64,000 nt of DNA from Sphingobium indicum B90A (GCF_000264945.2 NZ_CP013070.1:682001-746000), one strand, 5' to 3'; counted from the stretch's first letter, positions 7,626 to 16,240 are shown. The notes: generated by a model not told the origin, from the sequence alone. Translations and numbers: made by a program.

Positions 7626-7660
7626 GGAGGAAGTCCGTCAGGGCTTCCTCCTTTCTTTTT
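7626..7660 (+). terminator. Rho-independent terminator
   Basis: GGAGGAAG (7626-7633) pairs with CTTCCTCC (7644-7651) around a ten-base loop and is followed by TTTCTTTTT. It closes the 78-residue gene unit. Confidence 0.9.
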
Positions 7661-7715
7661 GCTCGTAGACCGTTTCGGCATCCCTCGGCCGGGACGGGGA
7701 GGCGGGTTTCCAGCG

Positions 7716-7910
7716 TCAGTCGGGGGTATCGGGACGGTCGAGATCGGTGAGCCGCTCCGGCATACCCAGGACCTTCAACGCGGCGGCTTCGATTGCCTCC
7801 GCCTGTGTCGGGAAAGCCTCGGAAGAACTGATCGATACCCCGTTCGGGTAAGTGACTGTCGCCTGGAAGCCGTTGCCCTTCGGTGTCGCACTCAATGTGA
7901 CCTGGCCCAT
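7716..7910 (-). CDS. Small uncharacterised protein (64 residues)
   Basis: This frame encodes MGQVTLSATPKGNGFQATV and then YPNGVSISSSEAFPTQAEAIE, reading like a small beta-sheet protein followed by a helix (EAAALKVLGM) with an acidic C-terminus. I preferred the ATG at 7910, with GAGGCGCC upstream, to the one at 7946. No family is recognised. Its compositional pattern (alternating polar and hydrophobic strand, then helix) and the lack of a competing frame favour a real gene. It faces away from the oriT-like region. Confidence 0.55.
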   Translation of the reverse strand: MGQVTLSATPKGNGFQATVTYPNGVSISSSEAFPTQAEAIEAAALKVLGMPERLTDLDRPDTPD

Positions 7911-8349
7911 GCGGCGCCTCTTTTCTGCCCGGAATACTGGCTGCATAATAGGCGTCGATCCCGTCTGTGCCTATCGCGATCCGCGGATCGGCTACTTGCC
8001 GAGGACCCTGGGAATGGGGATCCCAAAACGCATCATCCGTTACAGGATCAATAGCTGGTTCCTGTCCTCGCAGTTGGGGACAGTTGGGCACACCCTACGC
8101 GACTGGTCGCTGTAAAGGCGGGCAGAAAAAATACGCAATCTCAGAGGAATAGATCGAGTTTTGTGAAATGGCAGCTTCTCCGTCAAAATTGACGGGGGCG
8201 AGGGGAGTTACGTGGATTTGACCAAGGTCAGGTCAAAAATGGCGGAATTCCGCAGTCCTTGATGTTCTTGACATGTTCTTGAATCTGACTTAGCTTCGGT
8301 CGTGCCTTTCGCAGTGTGAATCGGGCTCCTGACCACAAGGAGTCCGTGG
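7911..8349. other. Candidate oriT region
   Basis: This 439-base gene-free region, directly upstream of the relaxosome-accessory, traD and traI genes, is dense in short symmetric elements. They are CGATCCGCGGATCG (7977-7990), CCGTCAA-AA-TTGACGG (8180-8195), TTTGACC-7-GGTCAAA (8217-8237), GCGGAATTCCGC (8242-8253) and two direct copies of TGTTCTTGA (8263-8271, 8274-8282). MobF relaxases usually act at an oriT next to their own operon, with inverted repeats near nic. The exact nic position cannot be read from sequence alone. The promoter of the 8350 operon must also be here. Confidence 0.55.
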
Positions 8350-8682
8350 ATGACACGGCCAATCTGTCTCCAGGTTTACATCTCCAGCGAGCTCAGCTCG
8401 CTGATCCGCATGGCTGCCAAGGCCAAGGGGATCAGCATGAGCGAGTGGGTTCGCGCCTTGCTCGCCAATGCCTGCACCGAGGACGAGCTTGCCTCGCGGC
8501 TCGACGCTGCCATTGAACGCATTTCCCGTCGCTCGGTGTTCCTCATGGTCGGGGTTGATGCGCTGCTGGCGGGCCACCCCGACCACGCGCTGCGCGGTCG
8601 GGCTCACCAGGCTTACGTGCGCAAATGCAAGGAACTCGGTCTTTCCGCAGCAGCTGGCGAGGGAGGCTCCGATGAAGCGTAA
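8350..8682 (+). CDS. Ribbon-helix-helix-like relaxosome accessory protein
   Basis: This 110-residue basic protein has an N-terminal ribbon-helix-helix-like segment: a strand, CLQVYISSEL, then SSLIRMAAKAKGISMSEWVRALL. This is the layout of small DNA-binding proteins that bind oriT and regulate the transfer operon (TraM/TraY/MobC-like roles). The C-terminal half is helical. The start has AAGGAG seven bases upstream. The stop overlaps the traD start by 11 bases, so the two are translationally linked. The oriT-like region lies just upstream. Assignment to relaxosome function rests on fold impression and position. Confidence 0.75.
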   Translation: MTRPICLQVYISSELSSLIRMAAKAKGISMSEWVRALLANACTEDELASRLDAAIERISRRSVFLMVGVDALLAGHPDHALRGRAHQAYVRKCKELGLSAAAGEGGSDEA

Positions 8683-11068
8683 TCTCGTCAACTTCACGCG
8701 TGGCAGCCAGCTGCTCGGACACTTCAGCTTCATGTTCGCGGCGGGTCTCAAGGGCCCACTGATCGTTGCCGCGCTCGTGATCTCATGGACATCATGGTGG
8801 ACCATTTCGGCAGGCCTCACCGATCACGAAGTCTATCTCGTTTGGATGCGGATCTACGCTGCCATCTACGGCTTCATGGAGTTCGATCCTGCCAAACGGA
8901 TCACCTTGGAAACCGCCTTCGGCGCGACCATCCAGTTTCCGATTGCCCAGCTCGATCACTACCCCCCGGTGGTCCATGCGTGGGAGAAGCTGATGGCGCT
9001 TCTGACCAGTGCCTTGTGGCGTTCCGGGTTCTTGTTGGTGCCTGCGTTTGCCGTCTTCTACTGGTTCGCCGAGCGGTTCGGTGGCCGCTCCAAAGAACGC
9101 AAGCATGAGCGCGGCGCGATGCTCGTCACGCTCCCCGAGCTCGTCGATGAATTGACCGCACACAACCGGCGCGAGCGCACCCGTGAGCTTGATACCGCGC
9201 TGGGCTGGAAATGGCGCCTCAGTCTGCCGCGAGAGATCGCCCGGGTCTTTCCGTATCGGCCATCGCACATCGCCACGGTCTCCTATCCCTGGCGGCTCGA
9301 ACAAAGCCACGCAATGCTCATTGGCACCACCGGTATGGGCAAGACCGTGGCGATCTCCGACATGATGGCGGAAGCAAGAGCCAAGGGTCAGCGCTGCGTG
9401 GTCTTCGATCTGACCGGCGCCTTTATCGAGCACTTCCATGCTGCCCATTGCGACATCATTCTGAACCCGCTCGATGCGCGCTGCCCGCAGTGGAGCCTGT
9501 TTGACGAATGCCGCTCCGAAGGTGAGTTCTGGGCCGCCGCGGACGCCCTCGTCCCCCATGACGGGGGCGGAGAAGCCCAGTTCTGGGTGATCGCTGCCCG
9601 CGCGCTTTTCGTCGAATTCTGCCTCAAACTTGTGGCCGAAGGCAGAGCGACCAACGACGCCCTAGCCCGTGAGCTCATGACTGCTGACCTGTCGCGCGTG
9701 CATGCCATGATGCGCGGTACTATCGCCGATCCGCTGACCGCGCCGGAAGCCGCCCGCATGGCGGAATCGATCCGGGCCGTTTTCAACGTCAACGCCAAGG
9801 CGCTCAAGCTGCTGCCGACTGCCGGACCTCGTTTCTCGGTTCGCCAGTGGATCGAGGACGGGGCCGATAGCGCTCGAAGCGAAGGCTCGATCCTGTTCAT
9901 TTCTGCCCGCTATGTCGACATGAGCGTCTGCGCGCAGTTGCTCACGCTCTGGCTCGATACCGCCATGAATACGCTGATGACGATGCCCCGCACCCGCGAT
10001 CTCAAGTGCTGGTTCTTCGTCGATGAGCTGGGTGCATTGCACCGCCTGCCGGCGCTCGAGAAAGGCTTGCAGACAGCGCGCAATTTCGGCGGCGCGATTG
10101 TCCTTGGCCTTCACGCCTATGCCAAGCTCAAGGAGGTCTACGGCGAGAACATGGCGATGACGCTGGCATCGCTCGCCCGGACCAAACTGATCCTTGGAAC
10201 CGCCGACCGCGAGACGGCCACCTGGTGCTCCGACTTCATCGGCCATCGCCAGGTCAGGGACATGGAAGAGGGCTACACCTATGGCTACAACAATGCCCGC
10301 GATGCGGTCAGCCTCACCCCGCGCAAGCACATCGAGCCGCTCTTGCTGCCCGACCAGTTGATGAACCTTCCGCGCCTGTCGGGGTACATCAAGTTCCCTG
10401 ATGGCTTTCCCGCCGCACCGGTCAAGCTGAAGCCCGTCGACCGACCCAAGCGGGCGGAAACCTTCATCGCCAGGGTCAAGGACAGCCCGAAGGCAAGGGT
10501 CACGGAGATCCATCCGGCGGCGGAGCAGGCAGAGCAGAAGGCAGCGCCGACAGGCGGCGAGCATCCCTCGTCGAACGACGACGGCGCCGGCAAGCCGGTC
10601 GTCCCGAAGCAGGGCGAGCTCGCCTTCGACCAGGGTGCGCGAGCTGCCTCGAAAAAGGAGCCTGAAGCGCCTGCCAAGGATCTTGGGCGAGCAGTGGAAC
10701 GCACACCCGGCAAGACGTCGAAGGAGCGAGAACCGGCAACTCGTTCCGGGCAAGACAAGGCGGGCAAGGCCAAGACGGACCGGTCGAATACCAGAACTGA
10801 TGCGCGTGCGCGAAAAGCTGGACCTTCCGCCCGTCCACTTCTCCCGACAGGCGAAGCCGCAGCGGCGCGGGATCAGTCGGTTTCGCCTAAGGGCACGCCT
10901 CAGGCCAGCACGCCCGGAACGGAAGGGCTGCAACAGGGCAAGCCAGATAACCCGAAGAGCCAAAGCTCGAGTGATGCTACCGCGCGCAAGCTGATGATCG
11001 AGGATGGTTCGCGGGAGCACGAGCCTCCGCCGATCACTGGTCCGGATCTTGGCGACATGGAGATGTGA
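8672..11068 (+). CDS. traD: Type IV coupling protein TraD
   Basis: This 798-residue inner-membrane ATPase couples the relaxosome to the secretion channel. Two N-terminal membrane segments are visible, around residues 15-45 (LIVAALVISWTSWWTI) and 105-130 (LLVPAFAVFYWF). The Walker A motif is GTTGMGKT near residue 218, and the Walker B region is CWFFVDELGAL near residue 447. The region beyond about residue 620 is low-complexity, charged and lysine-rich (many K, E, P), as often seen in coupling-protein tails that contact relaxase. The ATG at 8672 follows GGGAGG and overlaps the preceding gene. traI follows 37 bases downstream. F TraD is about 720 residues, so this is slightly longer. Confidence 0.93.
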   Translation: MKRNLVNFTRGSQLLGHFSFMFAAGLKGPLIVAALVISWTSWWTISAGLTDHEVYLVWMRIYAAIYGFMEFDPAKRITLETAFGATIQFPIAQLDHYPPVVHAWEKLMALLTSALWRSGFLLVPAFAVFYWFAERFGGRSKERKHERGAMLVTLPELVDELTAHNRRERTRELDTALGWKWRLSLPREIARVFPYRPSHIATVSYPWRLEQSHAMLIGTTGMGKTVAISDMMAEARAKGQRCVVFDLTGAFIEHFHAAHCDIILNPLDARCPQWSLFDECRSEGEFWAAADALVPHDGGGEAQFWVIAARALFVEFCLKLVAEGRATNDALARELMTADLSRVHAMMRGTIADPLTAPEAARMAESIRAVFNVNAKALKLLPTAGPRFSVRQWIEDGADSARSEGSILFISARYVDMSVCAQLLTLWLDTAMNTLMTMPRTRDLKCWFFVDELGALHRLPALEKGLQTARNFGGAIVLGLHAYAKLKEVYGENMAMTLASLARTKLILGTADRETATWCSDFIGHRQVRDMEEGYTYGYNNARDAVSLTPRKHIEPLLLPDQLMNLPRLSGYIKFPDGFPAAPVKLKPVDRPKRAETFIARVKDSPKARVTEIHPAAEQAEQKAAPTGGEHPSSNDDGAGKPVVPKQGELAFDQGARAASKKEPEAPAKDLGRAVERTPGKTSKEREPATRSGQDKAGKAKTDRSNTRTDARARKAGPSARPLLPTGEAAAARDQSVSPKGTPQASTPGTEGLQQGKPDNPKSQSSSDATARKLMIEDGSREHEPPPITGPDLGDMEM

Positions 11069-11105
11069 GCATGTCGCCAACTGCCTTGGCGTTGGGCACC
11101 GATCG

Positions 11106-14033
11106 ATGCTGTCGGTAGCCAATGTCCGCACCGCCGGCGGCGCGGCCAACTACTTCGCTGCCGACAATTACTACACGCGGGCGGATGCCGATCGCTCGGG
11201 TGAATGGCTGGGGAAGGGCGCTGCCGCGCTCGGGCTTACTGGTTCCGTAGACGCACGGCAATTCGAGGCGGTCCTTAAGGGACTGCTGCCCGATGGTAGC
11301 CGCGTGGGCAGTGACAACCGGGCGCACCGGGCGGGGACCGACCTCACCTTTTCGATGCCGAAAAGCTGGTCGGTCCTGGCTCTGGTGGGCGGCGACAAAC
11401 GGATCCTCGATGCCTACGGGTCGGCCGTCCGGGAAACCCTGCGCTGGGCCGAAAAGAACCTAGCCGAGACCCGGATGGAGGTTCGCGGAAAGGAGCGTAC
11501 CGTCCAGACCGGCAACCTTGCGATCGCGCTGTTCCAGCACGACACCAATCGCAACCAGGAGCCCAACGCGCACTTTCATGCCGTCATTGCCAATGTGACG
11601 CGAGGGGGCGACGGCAAATGGCGGGCGCTGCGCAATGACAACCTCTGGCAGCACAATACCTTGCTCAATGCCATGACGATGGCGCGGTTTCGTCTGAGCG
11701 TCGAGAAGCTCGGCTACGAGGTTGGGGAGTTCGGCAAGCACGGCAATTTCGAGGCCGTAGGTGTGCCCAAGGCTGTCCGCGATGCCTTCAGTTCCCGGCG
11801 AGCGGAAATCCTGGAAGCGGCCGCCCAGATGAATTTCTCAGGGCCAGGCGTTCTTGATGCCGCAACCTTGATGACCCGGGCTGACAAGGGGCGGATCGAA
11901 GATCGCGATGCGCTGACGCAGCAGTGGCAGGAAGCGTCCGCGAGGCTGGGCTTTGATCCCGCCACGGTGATAGCCAGAGCCAATGCTCGCAGTGCGCAGG
12001 ATCTTGGCAATGTGACCGGCTTGGGGCCAACCATGCGCGCGCTCGTCCGCAATGTTCAGGCCCTCGCAACCACCTTTACCGAACGGCTCGGCCTGCGGGA
12101 AAGTGACCCGCTGATACCTGCCCGGCTGACCAATCGCAGTGTCGAGCAGGTCGCCGCAATTCATGCAGTCGCCTCGGCTGTCCGGCATCTGGGCGAGCGG
12201 GAGGCGGCCTTCACCCGGGCCGAGATCTACCGCGCAGCGCTTGGCTTTGCGCTCCCGACTTCACTTGCAGACATCGAGCAGCGCGTCGACCAGCTGCTTC
12301 GCCAGGGGCATCTGGAGAAGGGCAGGGGTGCCGACCGGGAACTGCTGACGACACGCGACGCCATAAGCCTCGAACAACTCATCATTGCCGGGGTTGAAGA
12401 CGGGCGCGGCGCCGCGCCGGCGATTGTTTCTCCCGACCTTGCCGGGTCCCGTCTGCAGGCCCTGTCCCAGATCAAATACGGGCTGACCTTGAACGCTGGA
12501 CAGGAAGGGGCAGGGCGTCTGCTACTTGGCTCGAACAACCGGATCGTCGCGATCCAGGGCGTCGCGGGCGCAGGCAAGAGCACGGTCCTCAAACCTGTCG
12601 CTGATATCCTGCGCGAGGAGGGAAGGGCCGTGCTCGGGCTCGCGGTGCAGAACACGCTGGTCCAGATGCTCGAGCGCGATACAGGCATTGCGTCGATGAC
12701 GGTGTCGCGGTTTCTCGCCCGGCACCGCGATCTCCTTGAAGGGGCCGATGCGGACCGTCTCGCCGAGGCGCGGGCCGACATGCGCGGCACCGTCGTGCTG
12801 CTCGACGAGGCATCGATGGTTGGCAATGCCGACAAGGAAAAGCTGGTTCGGCTGGCAAACCTGCTCGAACTCGGCCGCTTTGCCAGCATTGGCGACCGCA
12901 AGCAGTTGGGTGCGGTCGATGCCGGAAAGCCATTCGATGTGATGCAGCAGGCCGGGATCGAGACTGCGGTGATGAGCACCAATCTTCGCGCGCGCAGCGA
13001 AGGCCTGCGTGAAGCCCAAGAGGCAGCGCAAGAAGGGCGCATCGAAGACGCCATGCGCCATTTGGCACCCCAGGTGATCGAGGTGGGGAATGATGCTGCT
13101 GTCGAAGCTGCCGCAGCCTGGCTGTCGCTCTCGACCGCCGAACGCGAGGCAACCGCAATCTATGCTTCAGGCCGAAACCTGCGCACCGCCGTGAACAATG
13201 CGGTGCAGACCGGCCTTAAAGCGAGCAGGGAGCTCGGTCCTGAAACCATGCGGCTCCAGACCCTGTCGCGCGTCAATGTGACCCGCGAGGAGCTGCGATA
13301 TGCGAGCACCTATGCCCCCGGCATGGTGGTCGATGTGGCGCGGCGTCAGCGCAGCCAGGGCCTTGCAGCAGGCGAATACCGGGTGGTCGGAACCGATGTG
13401 GCGCGCGAGCGAGTCACGCTGGAGAACGAGCGTGGCCGCCAGTTCGAGTTTCGTCCTGGTCAGATCCGGCCGCAAGGTGAGCAGGATCCGCTACGCCTGT
13501 TCGAAATTCGCGCCCTCGACATTTATACCGGCGACAAGATCCGGTGGACCGAGACCGATCACCAGCGGGGCCTGCTCAATGCCGACCAGGCCAGGATTGT
13601 CGCTGTCGACAAAGAGGCTGTCGTGGTGAAGACATCCTTGGGCGCAGAGCACAGGCTGGAGCAGGGCGACCCGATGCTCCGCCGTCTCGATCTTGCCTAT
13701 GCGCTCAATGCCCATATGGCTCAGGGGCTGACCTCTGATCGCGGCATTGCGGTGATGGACAGCCGCGAGCGTAATCTGGCCAACCAGCAAACGTTCCTGG
13801 TGACAGTCACGCGGCTGCGCGATGGCCTCACGCTCTATGTCGATAATGCTGGCAAGCTCGAGGCCGCGGTCGAGCGGAATGCCGGCATGAAGAGCTCGGC
13901 GCTTGAAACGGTCGATCTCCTCCGCGATGCGGCATCCAAAGGGCAGGCCAAAGATCGTGCGGTTCCTGCACCGGAACGCAAACCGCCAGAGCTTGACCGG
14001 TCGATCACCAGGCCGTTCGAGATCGGCATATAG
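11106..14033 (+). CDS. traI: MobF-family conjugative relaxase-helicase TraI
   Basis: This 975-residue protein nicks oriT and unwinds the transferred strand. The N-terminal TrwC-type relaxase domain starts MLSVANVRTAGGAANYF, with candidate catalytic tyrosines in the DNYYT segment, then HRAGTDLTFSMPKSWS, and the HFHAVIAN part of the histidine triad. The helicase part has Walker A GVAGAGKST near residue 487, VVLLDEASMVG as Walker B, and the C-terminal motif LAYALNAHMAQGLT. It is roughly half the length of F TraI (about 1756 residues) and close to R388 TrwC (about 966), so it lacks the long C-terminal extension. I chose the ATG at 11106 because the upstream extension encodes no relaxase sequence. 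It is co-oriented with traD. Confidence 0.93.
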   Translation: MLSVANVRTAGGAANYFAADNYYTRADADRSGEWLGKGAAALGLTGSVDARQFEAVLKGLLPDGSRVGSDNRAHRAGTDLTFSMPKSWSVLALVGGDKRILDAYGSAVRETLRWAEKNLAETRMEVRGKERTVQTGNLAIALFQHDTNRNQEPNAHFHAVIANVTRGGDGKWRALRNDNLWQHNTLLNAMTMARFRLSVEKLGYEVGEFGKHGNFEAVGVPKAVRDAFSSRRAEILEAAAQMNFSGPGVLDAATLMTRADKGRIEDRDALTQQWQEASARLGFDPATVIARANARSAQDLGNVTGLGPTMRALVRNVQALATTFTERLGLRESDPLIPARLTNRSVEQVAAIHAVASAVRHLGEREAAFTRAEIYRAALGFALPTSLADIEQRVDQLLRQGHLEKGRGADRELLTTRDAISLEQLIIAGVEDGRGAAPAIVSPDLAGSRLQALSQIKYGLTLNAGQEGAGRLLLGSNNRIVAIQGVAGAGKSTVLKPVADILREEGRAVLGLAVQNTLVQMLERDTGIASMTVSRFLARHRDLLEGADADRLAEARADMRGTVVLLDEASMVGNADKEKLVRLANLLELGRFASIGDRKQLGAVDAGKPFDVMQQAGIETAVMSTNLRARSEGLREAQEAAQEGRIEDAMRHLAPQVIEVGNDAAVEAAAAWLSLSTAEREATAIYASGRNLRTAVNNAVQTGLKASRELGPETMRLQTLSRVNVTREELRYASTYAPGMVVDVARRQRSQGLAAGEYRVVGTDVARERVTLENERGRQFEFRPGQIRPQGEQDPLRLFEIRALDIYTGDKIRWTETDHQRGLLNADQARIVAVDKEAVVVKTSLGAEHRLEQGDPMLRRLDLAYALNAHMAQGLTSDRGIAVMDSRERNLANQQTFLVTVTRLRDGLTLYVDNAGKLEAAVERNAGMKSSALETVDLLRDAASKGQAKDRAVPAPERKPPELDRSITRPFEIGI

Positions 14034-14103
14034 CATGCTGCTGTCCCCATCCGTCCGCACACTGCCGGTTGACGAGAAGTTCTTTATTTGTTCTCATTGG
14101 TCC

Positions 14104-14343
14104 ATGCCCCGAATCTCCGACGACATCCTCCTCACGCATCTCGAAGTCGCGCTGGCCGTTGCGCCGGAGCACACGCTCATCCGTCTCAATGCCGATGATC
14201 CACGAGCCCAGCGCAGTGCCAGGGTCGATCTTGCTCGCCATTTGGTCGAACGCATGCGTGGCTTCACAATCGAGGGCGACAGCCATGGCGGCACAGGCGC
14301 GCAATCGTGTCTGTTTCCGGGCGATCTGTCGCCGATCGGATGA
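14104..14343 (+). CDS. Small uncharacterised protein after traI
   Basis: This 79-residue frame starts MPRISDDILLTHLEVALA and continues PEHTLIRLNADDPRAQRS, then ARHLVERMRGF, reading as a compact helical soluble protein. An upstream in-frame ATG at 14035 would add 23 residues. Neither start has a strong ribosome site, so the start is uncertain. Codon bias matches the neighbours and no other frame competes. It converges on the minus-strand DUF6961-like gene. No family known to me. Confidence 0.5.
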   Translation: MPRISDDILLTHLEVALAVAPEHTLIRLNADDPRAQRSARVDLARHLVERMRGFTIEGDSHGGTGAQSCLFPGDLSPIG

Positions 14344-14366
14344 ACTCGTAGCCTTGTCGAGGAGGG

Positions 14367-14564
14367 TTACTGGAGTGGCCGGTCCGGGGCGTTGGAACTC
14401 AGCTGGACAATCCGCTCGGCGATAGCCTGCCATGTCCGAATTCCGGCACCATCGCCGGCAAGTGCTAGAGCCCCAATCTGCTCGGCGACGTACAAGGGTG
14501 CGTTGTCGCCATGAGTCAGCAGGACATGGTTGGCGCAGGCCCAAAGCTCCCAGTCGCTCAGCAT
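14367..14564 (-). CDS. DUF6961 family protein
   Basis: This 65-residue protein fits the DUF6961 pattern: DWELWACANHVLLTHGD, then APLYVAEQIGALALAGD and then GIRTWQAIAERI. It is a small helical protein frequently found on sphingomonad chromosomes and plasmids. The start ATG overlaps the stop of the upstream gene (TGATG), which indicates translational coupling. It is the last gene in a minus-strand cluster that begins with the S24 repressor gene. Function unknown. Confidence 0.75.
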   Translation of the reverse strand: MLSDWELWACANHVLLTHGDNAPLYVAEQIGALALAGDGAGIRTWQAIAERIVQLSSNAPDRPLQ

Positions 14565-14869
14565 CAGCCTAGCACGCTGACGACCCCGCCAACCGTCGCG
14601 TAGAGGCCATAGGCGACGAAGGCTGCGGCAAGAATGAATTCGAGGCGGAGTTTGAATGCGGTCGGACGAGGCTGTCCGACCGACCATATCTGGTCGCAGG
14701 CAAACCCGTTGAACCCCGAACGCTCCCCGACCACTTCGACGCGAGAACCGATGAATTTGCGTACCTGATGGGTGTTGTCGAGTTCCCAGGTCCCGCCACC
14801 ATCAGTTCGTAGGACCAGTCCGTTGGCCGCCCACTCAACGATGCCGGTTAAATGCGTGGTGCTGCTCAC
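14564..14869 (-). CDS. DUF5818-like protein with C-terminal membrane segment
   Basis: This 101-residue protein begins at a GTG (14869) that overlaps the preceding stop codon as GTGA. The N-terminal part (STTHLTGIVEWAANGLVL, then TDGGGTWELDN) matches the small DUF5818-type beta domain that I associate with alphaproteobacteria. A hydrophobic segment near the C-terminus (FILAAAFVAYGLYATVGGVV) suggests a membrane anchor or a packing helix. The longer frame up to 15010 would read inside the nuclease gene and is not preferred. The overlapping stops and starts on both sides show that it is translated as part of the cluster. Confidence 0.65.
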   Translation of the reverse strand: MSSTTHLTGIVEWAANGLVLRTDGGGTWELDNTHQVRKFIGSRVEVVGERSGFNGFACDQIWSVGQPRPTAFKLRLEFILAAAFVAYGLYATVGGVVSVLG

Positions 14870-15291
14870 CGGCAAGCCGGTCCTTTCCAGTAGCGATCCC
14901 AGCGCAGGACAGTGCCGGTATTGATCATGGCGCATGACAGATCGGTACCTGACGGCAGGCGGCACCAGGCAGCGGTCCTGTTTCCGCCAGCGGCCCCCTC
15001 GGAGCGGCATGTTAGCCGCGGACCTCTCACCATCACGTGGCCGGTCGAGATCGTTCCCTTCGCGCCGCCCATCAGCTGTACAAGGGCGTCACGCGCTTCA
15101 ATTGCGGTGGCATCAGGGCAGGGTTGATTTGCGCGGCAAGTGCCGTCCATTTCCCGGGCAGCGATACCGGCGATCCGCAGGTGAGGGCCTTCCGCACACC
15201 AGACCGGACCATCTCCATCCCAGACATGAGTGGGCGTGCAGGTAAAGGTCTGCCCGGAAGCGACGATCGAAGCGGCAAGCAGGGCAAGCAT
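14866..15291 (-). CDS. Exported thermonuclease-like protein
   Basis: This 141-residue protein has a signal-peptide-like N-terminus (MLALLAASIVASGQTFTC) and then a short staphylococcal-nuclease-type fold: VWDGDGPVWC, then LRIAGIAAREMDGTC and ATAIEARDALVQLM. Classical members have DGD, RLxGIDxPE and further basic residues. Here the second motif reads LRIAGIAARE, so the arginine is kept but the following Asp is replaced by Ala, and the activity may be weak or altered. Six or more cysteines suggest a disulfide-stabilised extracytoplasmic protein. It starts 12 bases after the S24 repressor stop. Similar cysteine-containing proteins are common beside S24 repressors in sphingomonad elements. Confidence 0.75.
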   Translation of the reverse strand: MLALLAASIVASGQTFTCTPTHVWDGDGPVWCAEGPHLRIAGIAAREMDGTCRANQPCPDATAIEARDALVQLMGGAKGTISTGHVMVRGPRLTCRSEGAAGGNRTAAWCRLPSGTDLSCAMINTGTVLRWDRYWKGPACR

Positions 15292-15303
15292 CAGATGGCC
15301 ACC

Positions 15304-15945
15304 TTAGAGCGCCCGACCAAACCAGAGAACCCGCCCGACGATATTGAGGGTGCGCTTCTCGAGGCCGCGCCAGCTTGGATAGGCAGGGTTGTCGCTCAGA
15401 ACCGACGCGCGCTTGCCCTGGGGTTCGAGGGCAATGCGCTTCACGCTCAACATGTCGTCCATCCGCAGGACATAGATCCCGTCTCTCAGCCGCGACTGTC
15501 CATCCCCGAGATCGACCATAACCTCGTCGCCATCGTGGAGGGTGGGTTCCATGGAGTCCCCATGGACCGCGATAATCGAGAGGCTCGATGCCTTGCTCGC
15601 GGTCAGTCGGCGCAGCCACTTCTCGTCGAAGCCGAACTGCGCGGATTTGGCTTCCATTTCGGCCAGAGCGCCGTGGCCGGCTGATGCCTCGACATTGAGC
15701 AAAGGCACATGGACGAGCTCGACCACCGGGCCTGAGCGGCGGGCAGGGGCTCCAAGAACCTTCTCATCGACTCCGAAAAATCGCGCCAGAACCGAGCGAT
15801 CCTGCTCGTCCAGCTGCCGCGGACTGCCGCGCCGAATGTACTGCTGGATGTAAGCGGCATTGCGCCCCAGCAGGCGCGAAACCGAGGAATAATTCACCCC
15901 TCGTTGCTGGATCAGTTCGTCCAGGGCTCTCCGTGCGTCGTCCAT
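15304..15945 (-). CDS. LexA/CI-type S24 autocleaving repressor
   Basis: This 213-residue transcriptional repressor has an N-terminal HTH-like region (about residues 1-60, GVNYSSVSRLLGRNAAYIQQY) and a C-terminal S24 peptidase domain. Cleavage dipeptide Ala89-Gly90 lies in the sequence VEASAGHG. Catalytic Ser131 is in HGDSMEPTL and Lys169 in LSVKRIAL, so it has everything required for RecA-stimulated self-cleavage. Known relatives such as LexA, phage CI and SetR of SXT control lysogeny or transfer. The ATG at 15945 is preferred over one at 15969, which lies in the operator. Its promoter region contains paired CTAGGAA repeats. Similar repeats precede the pilin gene, which points to autoregulation and control of transfer. 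Confidence 0.9.
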   Translation of the reverse strand: MDDARRALDELIQQRGVNYSSVSRLLGRNAAYIQQYIRRGSPRQLDEQDRSVLARFFGVDEKVLGAPARRSGPVVELVHVPLLNVEASAGHGALAEMEAKSAQFGFDEKWLRRLTASKASSLSIIAVHGDSMEPTLHDGDEVMVDLGDGQSRLRDGIYVLRMDDMLSVKRIALEPQGKRASVLSDNPAYPSWRGLEKRTLNIVGRVLWFGRAL

Positions 15946-15969
15946 GACTGCCAGTCCTATCGCGGGCAC

Positions 15970-16008
15970 CTAGGAAAATCGATCCTAGACTCTAGGAAGC
16001 CTTCCTAG
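15970..16008. promoter_or_regulatory. Tandem operator of the S24 repressor
   Basis: Two inverted repeats occupy the divergent promoter region: CTAGGA-7-TCCTAG (15970-15988), and CTAGGAAG-C-CTTCCTAG (15992-16008), the second being perfect with a one-base centre. They lie 25-63 bases upstream of the repressor start and 44-82 bases before the divergent 62-residue gene, so binding would control both. TAGGAA copies recur at 55239-55259. Confidence 0.65.
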
Positions 16009-16051
16009 TAAGAACATAACAAGAACGCAAGCCTAAAGCGAGTCGAGGGCG

Positions 16052-16240
16052 ATGGAGCTACTGGAGCAGATCGAGGCATATCTGGCGCAAACACGGACGT
16101 CGCCGAGCACCTTCGGTCGGCACGTCGTGGCAGATCCTCGCTTCGTTCAGGACCTTCGGGACGGGCGCAGGCCACGCAGCAAGACCTGCCAGAAAGTGTC
16201 GGAATTTCTTGCGAGCTCAGAGGCAATTAGCCGCAGGTAG
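16052..16240 (+). CDS. Small protein divergent from the S24 repressor
   Basis: This 62-residue frame starts MELLEQIEAYLAQTRTSPST and contains FGRHVVADPRFVQDLRDGR, a pattern resembling a very short HTH protein (a helix, turn and second helix with RR and K residues). It is basic at the C-terminus. CGAGGGCG precedes the ATG at 16052. Its divergent arrangement with a CI-like repressor recalls a Cro-like partner, although that is inference from position and size. Confidence 0.65.
   Translation: MELLEQIEAYLAQTRTSPSTFGRHVVADPRFVQDLRDGRRPRSKTCQKVSEFLASSEAISRR

Noticed and set aside
9662..11149. 495-residue minus-strand frame opposite traD
   Set aside because: Arg-rich shadow of the low-complexity traD tail; no start with a ribosome site.
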